From positions 160,857,801-160,921,800 of the forward strand of contig NC_084663.1 in NCBI RefSeq assembly GCF_028389875.1: a DNA stretch of 64,000 nt. Reading direction: 5' to 3'. This document shows positions 50,201 through 62,199 of this stretch, one piece after another. The DNA comes from Rhea pennata. Taxonomy: Eukaryota > Chordata > Aves > Rheiformes > Rheidae. The notes beneath the pieces are model-generated. The model was not told the origin of the DNA and did not search any database. It saw nothing but the letters and a program-made list of their open reading frames with translations. The position numbers and the translations under genes are program-made. Numbering within the stretch: the stretch's first letter is position 1; each line of letters opens with the position of its first letter.

Positions 50201-51384
50201 GCAAATGCTGAAAGGTGTCACACCTTGTATAACCTCTGGAGTTAAAATAGAAGTGAATGTGAATAAAATCTTAAAAATCAAAGCCTTTCTCCGGCCATCT
50301 GTAATACAGTCCAGCAACGTTCGTTCTCGCTCTTGCTTTTAACTGTGCCGTAAACTACACATTACATACACATTACAATATAGTTTTTTGATGAAATCTT
50401 GAAATGCAACCATGTATGTTAAAAAAAGTGTCTGTCTTTTACAAAATCCTTTTCTACTTTTTTTTTTTTTTTTTTTTTTTTTGCTGTACAGTAATACTTA
50501 TCAGCAACACAGACATTTACTTCATTTACCATCTTGCTGCCCTTGCTTCGTAACTGCTTTCACCAGAGTGCAGGGGTGCAGGGCCTGGAAACGAGACGCT
50601 ATTCATTCTGCCTTTCCATCTCTCACGCTGCCATGCAGTGCACTTAAGTCTGTGCTCACAACTGATGATCCCTGCAGACTCTCAAGCTTGCATCTAGATT
50701 GTCTCTAGTCATGCCTTCAAATGGTACAAACACCACAGAAGCAATGTGGGTTCCTAAATATAGGTCTCAAGGGTCATTTTGGGGATTGGCATCTGCACAG
50801 GGCTTACATATATGACACAAGATCGATGCTGAGACCCGCATCCTTCTGGAGCAGTGGCCGGAGGCCAGGGGTAACTTCAGGGTGGCATAAATGCTGCTCG
50901 ATGATTCTCAGTAGCAGACTGAACTGCTCCCTAGCAGTATGAACTCCCTACTCTGTCCAGCCTTCACCATTAGGATCCAGTCTTCATATTCACTCAGTCA
51001 ACAGCTTCTGCAGGTCAGGTGACTTCCCAAGGCAGACATCTGTCTCCTAGAAACTAATCTTATTTCACATCAGCAACCAAACATGCAATGCGATACCACC
51101 ACCACCACAATTAAGAGAAATCTGGAGATTACATACAAAAAGTCCTCTGAGCCTTTTGTTTCACTAAAATATTATGTCCTAACACTGGTACAGGGGGCAT
51201 GAAAATAAAAACTTGTAATGGTGACTTCACTAATAATAGTCCTTCACTGAAAAGGACTGCAAGAGGGTATCTAATGCACTGCTGTTGCAATACATATGTA
51301 TAACTATACATACTTCTTAATGATGGTTAATCTGGTCATACGGTCCTCTGATAGTTAAAGACTCCAGATGCATATACATACATC
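47216..51384. other. Intergenic region
   Basis: No gene recognised. T homopolymers of 21 bases (49766-49786) and 25 bases (50458-50482) are present. Open frames up to 109 codons at 48422-48751 overlap each other on the same strand and have no domain. Confidence 0.55.
50458..50482. repeat. T homopolymer, 25 bases
   Basis: Uninterrupted T run; a similar 21-base run lies at 49766-49786. No adjoining retrocopy body was recognised for either. Confidence 0.9.
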
Positions 51385-51498
51385 TATTTACAAAGAGTTT
51401 AAGAGTAGACCAGGAGCACAGATGAATTCAGAAGTGAATGGAACTAGAAGAATATAAAACTGGGGGAATGGTGTAAGAATACATTTCCAAAATCTACT
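51385..51498 (+). repeat. Direct repeat, copy 1
   Basis: This 114-base segment recurs at 51787-51899. The last 96 bases (51403-51498) are identical to 51804-51899. The first part differs only by one indel and one substitution near 51400-51402. The sequence outside is unrelated on the right and only weakly similar on the left. Confidence 0.95.
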
Positions 51499-51786
51499 GA
51501 TCATAGGCTCACCTCACAATACTTCTGTCAGAAACAATTTAGAAACAAAAACTAACCTGAATCTTTGAGAACTTTCTTTCTTCTGCTGCCCTCATCACAT
51601 GGTAGTTTCATTGTGTCCCAAGAATTATTTCTGATGTAGACTATGTTATTCCTTTACCATTAATACAGTTTTCCATGGGACTTAGCACAGGTCAGTGGAT
51701 TCTGATCAAAAATGGGTAGGTGACAGTCACTCCATGACAGCACCCTGCCACAGGGTGTCCTCCCCTTTTAACTAGACTCATACACA

Positions 51787-51899
51787 TATTTACAAAGAGT
51801 TAGGAGTAGACCAGGAGCACAGATGAATTCAGAAGTGAATGGAACTAGAAGAATATAAAACTGGGGGAATGGTGTAAGAATACATTTCCAAAATCTACT
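51787..51899 (+). repeat. Direct repeat, copy 2
   Basis: Second copy of the 51385-51498 segment, offset by 401 bases, with 96 bases of perfect identity at the right side. The 288-base spacer between copies is unique sequence. No element termini or target-site duplication are apparent, so it is a local duplication and not a transposon. Confidence 0.95.
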
Positions 51900-54800
51900 T
51901 CCAAGGTTGTAGCATGTATGCAACATTTGCTGTTGGAAATGAAGTGGTGTGGGGAAGTTTTGATCTGCTAAAATAGTCATAGAGCAAACAGAGGCCAAAA
52001 ATATTCTCTGAAAGAGCAGACTGAACAGAAGTTACTCTGCAAGACAGAGGTCAGTATTTCCTCCTTGCCCAAGTCTATCCATGCACCTCTGTGTTCCCAC
52101 CTTGCTCCTAACTCATGGTATTCAATCACTTACATGGCTTAGTAAGGCTGAAAATACACGATCAGTTAGTCCCAAGGTCCATGCCCTCACAGAACACGTA
52201 AGGGCATGCATGGTAGGCTAACAGTGCAGTAACAACCTGCAAATTCTCATTTCCTTCCCAACAACAGCTCACTAGATTATCCTGACAGCTCTGTGTGATC
52301 ATCAGTGACACTGGAATAAAAATGAAGTCCAACGAATTCACTAGCACTATTTCAACTAACTATTTGCATACTTAAGTCTTATTTCACTCTAATTATGCAA
52401 ATTCTGACACTGGGGTCACTTGAATTAATGCTAGCAGCTATTCAAATCTCAAGTCTCATGTCTTAATTCAATCTGAGATAAAGCCTACTAAAGTCAATTG
52501 CAATCATGAGATTAGGGGGGATTGGGCCCCAATATAATTAAATACTAAGTTATATCAAGGTATTTGCTTCCATGGATGGTTTGTTAGAAAAAAATCATAA
52601 TTATGTGCATGGTGGAGCTTTACTAATGCTTAAAACCAGTCCAATAGACGTGTTCCTATTCATTTTTTATGGTGATGTAGATAAGAGAGAACCTTTAGTG
52701 TTTCAAAAATGCAATCAATGTTTATTTGTTGCTCATAAGTAATTCATGGACCTAACAATATTCAACAAAATTTCTTCATTTTTAACATTTTTCATAAAGA
52801 GTATCATTTTACAGAAAACCACCAACAAATAAATATATGAAAACAATTGCTTTTGACATCACAATGGTTAAACACATTAAATAATTCATTAAATTGTGCT
52901 TTACATTAATGAAAATCCCTAGGTCTACAACCTATCTTTTAATTAGGAATAAAAGTAGATATGGTTACTCACAATACAATCCCTTAGTAGCAGAGTTCAC
53001 ACACATTATTGCACAAACAGAAGGAAAATAAAATAATTTACAATCTATTAACTTACCCTTTCATCTTAAACATGGCAACTGATGAGAACTCCTGACATCT
53101 TTTTTCACTTCAAACATTTATTTGAAATCACAGAGCTAGTGAGGTGGCCAAGGACATTTTAGGCTATAGAATCCATTTCTCTCCACAAAATAACAACATA
53201 GAAAATAATACAAGAATGAAACTGATAGAAGTATTTTAATGCAAACTGAGTATCTTTTCTGAGTATGCTTTTGCTATGTGTAGGGAGGATGCAGCAGTCT
53301 ATTCTAGCAGAATGATTCTATTGTAATGACTGTTCATGTCGGGGCCTTGTACAGGGCAATCTTCACCAGCCAGGAAACTGGATATTCCGTATCACAGAGC
53401 AAAGAAAGAAAAATTCCATGTAAATCAGGGAACAGCGGTGGAGGAAAAAAACAGTGTCAGTGAGATGACACATTTCATAATATCAGTGCTCAGTACTAAG
53501 GCTGCACATGGGAAACAAGAACCCACCAGCGCAGAGGGAAGCATGTGTTAACAAGAAAGTCAGCTTAAGAGAGGCCCCCGTCAACACACACTCACTCAGA
53601 GCAATTAATACTTGGGCCTCTTCCAGCACTTGTAGAAACAAAGCCACCCCGGTTGGTAGTGGGCACTGAGTCTGCAGCATTTCCACATTCAAAGGTCACG
53701 TGGCCTCTTTGGTATTGCTGAACAGACACGCTGAAGCTAGGAAGTTTGGCTCTGCATCTGACTTCCACCAGCTCTTTTGCTCCGTATTTCTGTTTTTCGC
53801 AAACTGCAAGTAACTACCACATATTGGGCAGAAGCCCTAGCAGGGCTATTACAGCCTGATCATTTCTACAACTGCAGTGAAGAACACCAAGCATGAGAAC
53901 CTACAGGGCTAATTTTCTCCCTCTCTTGGTGAAAAAGTATTTGATTGTTAGCACTGAGGAGAAGGGAAGGGAGGACAAATTTTCATTTCTTAATAAAGTC
54001 CGGCCCTATAGGCAATAGTCTGAGTTCTTGGATCAGACATCGAATTATCAGGAACAGGAGCCCCAAGTTTTAACAACACAGCATGTTTCTCTGTCTGCTC
54101 CAAGCCTACAGCAAATTATAACTGGGAAAGACAGCCAGCACTGAGGATGTGATGGGAGAGATTAGTAAGTACATCTCCATTACAAAAGAATGAGATTCGT
54201 TCAGCACCACAGTAGCAGAAGCCAAATTGCCTTGTTTAAGCAATAAAATAATGCCAGGAAGATGGACAGAAATCCTATAGCGTTGTTGTTCACAAAGGTT
54301 TTGAAGGGAACACACTGAGCTCTGATCTTACATAAGCCAGTGTAATTACAGTGAAGTCCGTGCTGTCAGAGCAATGAAAATCTGGAATAACAGAGATATG
54401 AACCAGGGCCTTTATTTCGCTTCTGCGTTACATTAGTTTGGGCATGGCGCCCAAGAGGAAAAAACTGCAAGCCCATGTTTTAGAAGAAGTCAACTTGAAA
54501 GTATTTCAAAACTGCTTTATTTTGATGTGCCAGGAAATTCTGGTCAGAGTAACAGCCCCGTTGGTGCAGTGAGTTTGCCGGGTCTGCTGCCGTAGCTGCC
54601 GGGGGATGGCAAGCTCTCAGCCCCTCAAATACTCCTGCACAAACAGCAGTCTGCGCTACACATGCTCTGGAAAAAAGAAAGAAAGAAAAAAAAAAAAAAA
54701 CTTCAGTTCTAACTAAATCCCAAGTGTTGCAGCAAATCCTGTAAGCGTGGATGCTACAGCACATTAGCAGCTCTTCAGGACCCTAATCGTGTCTCCTGGG

Positions 54801-57180
54801 AAATGACTGACTAAAAGGTTAGGCATAGCATTAAGGTATTGCCAAACTATTAAAGCAAATGTAAGCCGCCCAAAGACCGCTCTAATTTTCCTCATTAAGT
54901 TTTGTTTTGTGTCACGCAGCAGAAAGAGTCTGGAGAGCTATCGGTGTGCTTAGACAGCTGAAACTGATGCTTACAGTAACCCGTGAGGCTGCAGGGAACA
55001 ATTTCTCATCTCTCCCTCCTCTGCCCTGAGAAGATAGTACTCCATTTCCAAAACGAGAAACGAGGCCCCTGTTGCTGCGAGCAGTGCAGGGAGGCAGCCC
55101 GCAGGGCGCAGAGGCAGAGGAGTGAGGAAAGGGACCCTCCTTGGGCTTTGAAGGGGGGGGGGGGGGGAAAAAAGGAGGGATGCTTTACGAAGAAAGGGTG
55201 GGCTGCGACTAGACTTGTTTTTCTTCTTCCTTAATCCAAATTTGCCTCTCTTTTAATGACCTCGCTCTTCCCATGCCCAGGACACACAGAGTGTGATTCA
55301 GCTCCGGACTGTAAAAGCTTTGATTTAAATGCCTGAATATCCATATGGGAGTGAGGTGCCTAAGCCCCTATTCCCAGCCAGGGGGATTTAATCAGTACAG
55401 TCAGTGGAGGCCAGAGAGCAGCTCAGTGCTTCCCGCGGCAGCTGCAATAACTATCCACATCCCTGCATTTTCCCTTCTCAGTGCAGAGGTGTGAGGAAAT
55501 GAGTGTGATCCAGCAACAGAACAGACATTAGGGACCAAAAAAATATTGCTACTTATCCAAAAAGTACCATACTGATAATCAGGCATAAACTAGAAAATTA
55601 CTAATGAACTACATTGATAGTAAGGCATCCCTTTAGCCCTCTTCTCTTCTTAATAGTCTTTACGATATATTACCGTATATTTTGTGTGCACAAACTCAAC
55701 AGGTCCCAACAAGACCATTGGATCATCTTTTTGACAATGTTGTGCATAGATAAGTAGCAATAGCATTGCTGGAAGAAAAAAAGATACAGCACAAACAAAA
55801 AATACAAGATTTAGAAAGGAAGGGACAAATTTGCAAAACCGGCCTCTTTTACTGTAGCACATTAAATTTTTACTGATTGGCTTAAAAATTTGAATTCTGA
55901 AAACAAACGAGATGTGCATCCACACTGGGTACTCGGGTATCTCTAATCAGCAAATCTGTAAGGCAAAAGCCATTCATGCGTGCAATAATATACTTTCAGC
56001 ATTTCGGTTTAGCAGCCATGTTGAGGCACTTAAAGTTTCCTCCTAGTGCTTGAGATTTATGCTAGAAAAAGAAGGAAAAATACTTTCCGAAAAGATCTAT
56101 GATGCACAGGTTTCTCTTTCTGAAACTCTACTATTACAAATAGAGACAACATAAAATCTTGGAATAAATAGATGCAGTTTAGCCACACGAATGTAACATG
56201 TGGAGGAAGAATCTATTCACTTTTTTTTCTAGATAAGGAAAAGAAAAACAGGTACAGATATCTGTGTTCATGAAAACAATACATTTACAAAGAATCTTTA
56301 TACAGAGTAATAAATATCAAGACTTTTCAGATGTTCATTATCTATCCTGTAAAAATGAAAGCTGATTTTTTTTAGCCACTACTATAGTTAGAGAGAAAAC
56401 CAATTTAAATTGTATTCTCTTGGCATCAATGTATTTTAAGAGACAATATCATAAACCTGCCTACCTTCACAGATTCTGTGTATCTCCAGGCTTTTATGGC
56501 AAATCTGGAAAATGTCACACTAATGTTTAAGCTTTCCGTGCTTTCTTTTTCCTCTTTCCTGTACTTTGCTTGGCCCCTCTTCACCTCTTGTGAATGTGAA
56601 GACCGATTTCATCACCTGCAGCCAGATGATCTCTGCAATGTGTGCCCAGCTGCACTGTGGACCTCATCTCTCAGTTTTTGCACTCTGGCTTTCCCTTTGC
56701 CACACACAGAGAAAAACAGCTGCTACCTGGCTGGGTCTGGTACTCTTAACATCTGCAGAGGAACAAGCTACATCCCCCATCTCTTCATTTACAAACCAGC
56801 CCTGACTGCAGTCTTAAAAAACTGAACAAGCAGTGTACCAATCCCACAATGTTCCTTGGCATTTTTCAATCACCTCAACAAATTCTTTCCTTAATCAAAA
56901 CACAGCATGTATAAGTTTGAAGAGCAATATGGTTTTCTCCATTTCATTCACTGGAAAGCTATGCCACTACAGTTGCAAGAGACAGTAGGAAATAAGCCAG
57001 AGCCATCACAGAGGAACCAAAAAAGATTTTTTTTTTCAACTTTGATTCATGTCTGTACAAGTTGCAGTAGCTCAGATTATATAGGGTACATCTGTTAACG
57101 CAAAGGAAAGAGCTCTCTCTCCAACCCATTCTCATAGCTTAGGGCTTTGAAGGAAGTCTGTTTGGATAGGAATCTATTCT
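51900..57180. other. Region downstream of HS6ST3, possibly including its 3' UTR
   Basis: No independent gene recognised. Because HS6ST3 is transcribed leftwards, part of this stretch may be its 3' UTR. Plus-strand TTTATT (AATAAA on the minus strand) occurs at 54516-54521, 54411-54416, 53117-53122 and 52721-52726. The region 52360-52560 holds an octamer motif ATGCAAAT (52395-52402) in unique AT-rich sequence. A 15-base G run lies at 55153-55167 and an A-rich tract at about 54671-54700. Confidence 0.45.
55153..55167. repeat. G homopolymer, 15 bases
   Basis: Fifteen consecutive G followed by six A, in a purine-rich and locally CpG-rich neighbourhood (55050-55120). G runs this long are rare, can form quadruplexes, and are error-prone in sequencing. 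Confidence 0.85.
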
Positions 57181-57187
57181 ACTGCCA

Positions 57188-57193
57188 TTTAAT
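57188..57193 (-). terminator. Candidate proximal poly(A) signal of HS6ST3
   Basis: ATTAAA on the minus strand, about 205 bases after the HS6ST3 stop codon. It is the common variant signal and the first one met in the direction of transcription. Longer 3' UTRs ending at AATAAA near 54516 are equally possible. Transcript ends cannot be read from sequence. Confidence 0.3.
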
Positions 57194-57397
57194 AACACTG
57201 ATTAATGTCTATTGAGAAAAAAAATACATTCTCCTCACTGACAGAAATCAAGAAAAACTGAGACAACGAAGGGTAGTTGTCAGACTTGTCTCATTTGCTG
57301 AAGCAGGAGGCCTTCCTTGGCTGATTTACAGGCAGCCAAGTTGCACAAAATACCAGCCTCTCTGATGCGCTCATCATCTAGACAACAGGAAGGAGCG

Positions 57398-58109
57398 TCA
57401 CCATCTTGCAACCTGACTATTGTAATCTTCGGTTACAGCAGCTTGTGCTGCTGACGCCTCTTCCTTTGGCCACTGGCGTGCTCTCTGCTCCCGCAGCAGC
57501 CTCCGCTCTTCTCGCCTCTTTAGTCGGTTCTTCTGATGCTCCTCTTGCTTGGAGTACTGGAAGCGCTGCAAGAAGAGGTCTTTCGCATATTCATAGAGCT
57601 GCATGTCCAAGAAATTCAGCTCCTCTATCCGTTGCCGCACGTCCTCATCTATGTCCACGTTAGAGGCCCGTGTAACGTTGAACTGGGTGAACGGGGAAAT
57701 GAATTTCAGGTTGAATGTCCTCTCAAAGAGATACTGTGTTTTCCTCTGAAATTCTGTGAGTCCAAAGAAGGCCATATTTTTCAGATTGTTCTTGGCGCTT
57801 TGGAGAAGGATCGTATTTCTTTCACTCTCATTCATAAAAGTCAAGTTGTAACATCCCACCAGGCTGAGGTCTGCCAGCATGCGCACCTGGCGGTTGTTGG
57901 CTAAGTTGTAGCTACAATCCATGAATTCCTGTAAACTGACTCCAGACCAGTCTTCTCCCTCATAACAGGTCGGAAGCTCATCTGGTGTTGGGCTTCTTCC
58001 ATCGCACATATGAAGGGAAGTTTTCCATGTCGCACCTCTCTGGACATGTTTCCACTCGCTCAAGTACCGTGACACCGGATCCCTCAGCATTGTAATGTAA
58101 TAGAAGTTC
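57398..58109 (-). CDS. HS6ST3: Heparan-sulfate 6-O-sulfotransferase 3, last coding exon (partial gene)
   Basis: Encodes the C-terminal 236 residues of a Golgi type II membrane enzyme that moves sulfate from PAPS to the 6-O position of glucosamine in heparan sulfate. The exon begins after a splice acceptor (minus strand TTTCAG, AG at plus 58111-58110) and starts with the third base of a split codon. The protein opens NFYYITMLRDPVSRYLSEW, which holds the 3'-phosphate PAPS-binding motif RDPVSRYLSEW. Then come LHMCDGR, the conserved LANNRQVRMLADLSLVGCYNL block and MAFFGLTEFQRKTQYLFERT. Glycosylation sequons NLT, NES and NVT follow the family. The charged tail (EEHQKNRLKRREERR) and the ending TEDYNSQVARW fit HS6ST3 better than HS6ST1. 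The stop is TGA at 57400-57398. The 5'-PSB loop, signal anchor and start codon are in exon 1, beyond the right edge. The reading frame is undamaged. Confidence 0.95.
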
Positions 58110-61100
58110 CTGAAACACATCATTAAACACCATTTTCAGATTTAGCGGATTTCACTTTATTATTCACCAATAAAATGATTACCAGCCAACACCACCCCCC
58201 CCTTCACTTTTCCCAGTGGAATGTAGGCAGTTAGAGTGCCTACTTGTCAGACAGCAAAAACCTTTAAGCTTGGTAGGTACTATGAATAAAATGCCAACTA
58301 AATTGGGACAAAGAGAAAGAAATGAAAGGTAATAAGCAGCTAACAGAAAAAGAAATTACTTTGACCTCTCAACTGCTCAGTGGTAGTTACTTCATGTAGA
58401 AACCAATTAATTGAACTCTACTCCCCTCTATTTTGAAAATGCTAAAGTGTAGTAATATCAGAAAAAAGTGGCGAAAAATTGGCTACAGCTGAAGGACAAC
58501 ATAGAGAACTGATACAACATGTCCTATCTTCTGTTGGCACTGAGAAGCCCAACAGACCTCGAAAGGACTGCATGGTATTACCATTCTTTGCCACTTCTCT
58601 TTGGCAAGATAAATCTTGCCATTTCTCTTTGGACTGAGACATGCAAATACAAGATGATAATCCATATAACAGTTGGTCAGTCTGAGAGGCATGAACAATA
58701 GCATAGAGATGCTGAAAGCACTAAAAATAATGCCACATCGAAGACTGGCATGAGCGATCTACGTAAGAAGAACCCTATCATTAAATGGGTTGGAGCGAAG
58801 ATAACGAGAGGATGAAAATCCATTCACATGACTTAATTTTAACAAGTGCTTGATTAAAATCAGTTATAATCATGTAGTATAAAAGCATTGGTTGATATAA
58901 AGGTTACCATTATTCAGCCTCACCTGTCAGGAATACAAAAGAAACACCAAGAAATATTGATTTGAAATAGAGCAAATAACTGCAGAACTCACATTATCAA
59001 TTCATCTTTAAGCTGCTGAATTGAGAGTTTGTACATCTATTTATGGCAACCTGAAATGAACTGCAACAGAGTATGCTTAAAGTAGGCTTTCACAGTTTCA
59101 CCCGATAGTTTTTCATTGAAAAATGTTTTATTCAATAACAACTAACCTAAATTACAGGGTGATATCATAAGGATAAACCAAAACCAAAATACTTACGATT
59201 TCTGTCAGCTAGAACAACCAGCAGAAGATTCATGACTAAAATTAACACACAGTATGGTACGGAAATAGGCTCATGAGTTTGCATGACTCATCTGACTGCA
59301 ACCAATGCATTAATAAATCATGAGTCCTAAGATTTCTTCAGAAAGCTCTAATCTCAATATTATTTCTTGAGTCTACATGAGGATGAAGCAAATAAGCAAT
59401 GATGGAGACAAGTTACCCTATAAACAAGCCAGCACTTGTGAGGGCTATCTTACTCAAGAGCTCACTTTAGCTGAATGAAAAATCTAGAAACTATTAAAAA
59501 TACATGTCTTTTTCAGATATCATCCATTTTCTATCACTGAAGACTCCCTACAGCTTCTCCAGAAACTTCAGCTTTAATTTGTCATAAAATCAGCCAAACA
59601 GAGGATCCCATAACCATTCATGGTCGGATATTTCCAAAATCTGTCTTCACTACTCCTGTAGACTAGGAAGTATCAGAATTCTTCTCATGTGCTCTGCAGC
59701 AGAATAGCTCCACTGTGAACAGCACTGTCTTTAAGCACACCAAGTATAGCTTTCCTTTCTCAAATTCAATGTTCTCCTCACCTTGGCTCTACCTTGCATG
59801 TATGAGAGCATACTCAGAATTTCTTTCCAATGAGCAGAACAAAAAGTGGACATTTCGCAAGTGCTGTGCAGATAAAGCCACCAAAAAATTGTATCTCCCT
59901 CTCAAATGCCCATTTGAACCTGAGACACTGTTACTGCAATATCCAGCGGACACTGATAGAATAGTTATGACTGAGGCTCCAGGCAGCCGAAATAAAGAAA
60001 TGGACAAAGATTAAGAGATAGTTGCCAACATCTACACCAGCAGAGATGTGGTATTGTTTCAGTCCTTGTATTACTGCCTTTCCTATTTTGGGATAATTTT
60101 AGATGTTGATATGTGATAACAGATGTGTTTAAAAGTTGCTCTTCACAATTATTTATACCACTAATAACAGTTCTGTCTTTCTTCACCCACTTCTAGCATT
60201 CCCATTCTGGCATGACTCAGGGCAACAACAATTAACAAAAATACCTCCTTTGCATCAATCATTTCCATTTCATTGCCGGATATGTAAATGCACTTAATGT
60301 GCAATAAACAAGCCTATGAAGCAAATGCAGGGAAATGAGAAAAGTGTCTCTCTGTATAACTTATGCAGATTTTCTTACGCAGACTGGGCAAGAAACTTTC
60401 TGCAATCTGCTACTGTTCCTCCGTATGAGTACCTGGCTTCTACATCTGTTTTTGCTGTCCTGATTGATTTGCTCATGGTCTGTGCATCTTTCAGAGTGTT
60501 GCGCCTTTGTGAAAAAGGCTGAACGGCTTTTTCATCTGGAAGGCAATCTTTAACAGCAGCCTGATACATGCTTAGTTTGTGAGGCACTGATAACTAAGAG
60601 TCCTGCCATCCTCTCCATGTTCACACTTCACAGTCTTCTGTTTAACCTTCTGTTCGTGACTCTCCATTACCCTTAGCAATCTAAGGTTGGAAGATCTAGA
60701 TTTCTTCCACCTCATCCTGGGCGCTGTCCAGATGACACTATCACAAGCTACCAGGAGGAATGGGGGATGCTGTATGGCAGTCATGGCACTGGTGTCACAG
60801 ATTTTTCTTTCAGGGGAAAGGATGTCGTGTCTCTAGAACAAAGATATAAATAAAAATACATTGGTTATGCACATTTGCTTCAGTTGGAAAATTATCAAAA
60901 TTATCTCAGGAAATTGTTTTCAAATGTTGACAGTTATGGATTAAATATAGCAGCATTTCAGAGCTCTCAGTTCTCAACAGAGTTTTCAGCCCCACTTGGA
61001 ACTGCTGATGAGTCAGTTCCTAGCAAAGGCAAGAGATAGTTCATAAAAAAGGAAACTAAAGATGGTCTTCAGCTTCCTCATTCTTTACTGTTTGGTAAAC

Positions 61101-61454
61101 GAGTGGCAAGTCAGCCAACTACTGAACGTGCTTGAGCCAATCTGAATACAGACCTGCACTTTTTCTCTTTTGTGTATATGACCTCCCTGCTTCAAGCATG
61201 CTCACACTTATGTGGCTATGTTAAACTCCACAGTTACCCACTGCAAAAAATACACAGCAAAGAATTAACTATTAACTTCTGTTACCCTCTTTGACAAAGA
61301 GAACGAACTCATCACAGACTTCTCAGCTTCATTTCAAAGGACTAGCACCATTGCTTACTCAAGGCTTCAAGGCTAACCAAGCAGAGATGTTGGTATGTCA
61401 ATGAGAAGATGTTTTACACAAAACCTTCCAAATGAATTAAAAAACATAAGATGA

Positions 61455-61455
61455 C

Positions 61456-61503
<48 letters not shown>

Positions 61504-61540
61504 TATATATATATGCGTGCATGTGCATGTGTGTGTGTGC
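61455..61540. repeat. Compound AT/AC/GT microsatellite
   Basis: A long TA alternation, then ACACACATATACATATATATATATG-type text, then a GT/CATG run. All alternating purine-pyrimidine, so a potential cruciform or Z-DNA site in the HS6ST3 intron. Confidence 0.9.
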
Positions 61541-61720
61541 CTACATAAAAATTTACATGGGAAGCTGACAGCTGTTAATGAAAGAGAAATCACAGTGCGT
61601 AGTTCTGCCAATACATCTTGTGAACATGTAGATATGGATGAACAATTTAGATTACATTTCAAACAATCTCTATAACAGTACCAGTCCACTAGTCATGGCA
61701 TTAGATAGTCTGAAACAAAC

Positions 61721-61726
61721 AAAAAA

Positions 61727-61760
<34 letters not shown>

Positions 61761-61775
61761 GAGAGAAAGAGGAAA
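61721..61775. repeat. A homopolymer grading into (GAAAA)n and GA-rich tract
   Basis: 23 A followed by four GAAAA-type units and a GAGAGAAAGAGG stretch, all purine on the plus strand. It resembles the decayed tail of a poly(A) retrocopy, but no body is recognised on its left. Confidence 0.85.
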
Positions 61776-62167
61776 AAAACAAATTAAAACTTCATATAAC
61801 TTTCCTAGAGTAAACAGTCTCTTTTGGAGAATAATACACTGAAGTCAATCGGTTATTGAAGTTGCCACTTTGGAATGGTTTGTTATTGATCACATGATAA
61901 ACACTATGATGGTCAGACTAAGTCATCCATGCAAGGGCCCAAATAAACATCAGAGTGAAAGCACCATGCAGCCCACACAAGGAGTTATGCTAGCAGACAA
62001 AATCCCTGGGATATTAGCGCTGCCGGTGTACCACTGCCCTGTTCCCAGTAGTGTGAGAACTCTGTATTTGAAACGTTACCGTTTACACTAGAACTAAAAA
62101 GCAACTGGAAATGCAAAAGGCTCTATCCCAGCAGCATGAAATCCAGTCTCTTCATTAGCATTAGGCA

Positions 62168-62168
62168 A

Positions 62169-62194
<26 letters not shown>
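62168..62194. repeat. A homopolymer, 27 bases
   Basis: Uninterrupted run of 27 A followed by TTAATTAAT. No retrocopy body recognised upstream. Confidence 0.9.

Positions 62195-62199
<5 letters not shown>

Noticed and set aside
51385-51899. Direct repeats as long terminal repeats of a small retroelement
   Set aside because: The copies lack TG...CA ends, a primer-binding site and polypurine tract, and the 288-base spacer has no viral-like coding.
57406-57904. 85- and 122-codon plus-strand frames
   Set aside because: Both are antisense shadows of the HS6ST3 exon.
61721-62194. Two poly(A) tracts as a possible processed pseudogene or SINE pair
   Set aside because: No gene body, tRNA-like promoter boxes or target-site duplications were recognised beside either tract.
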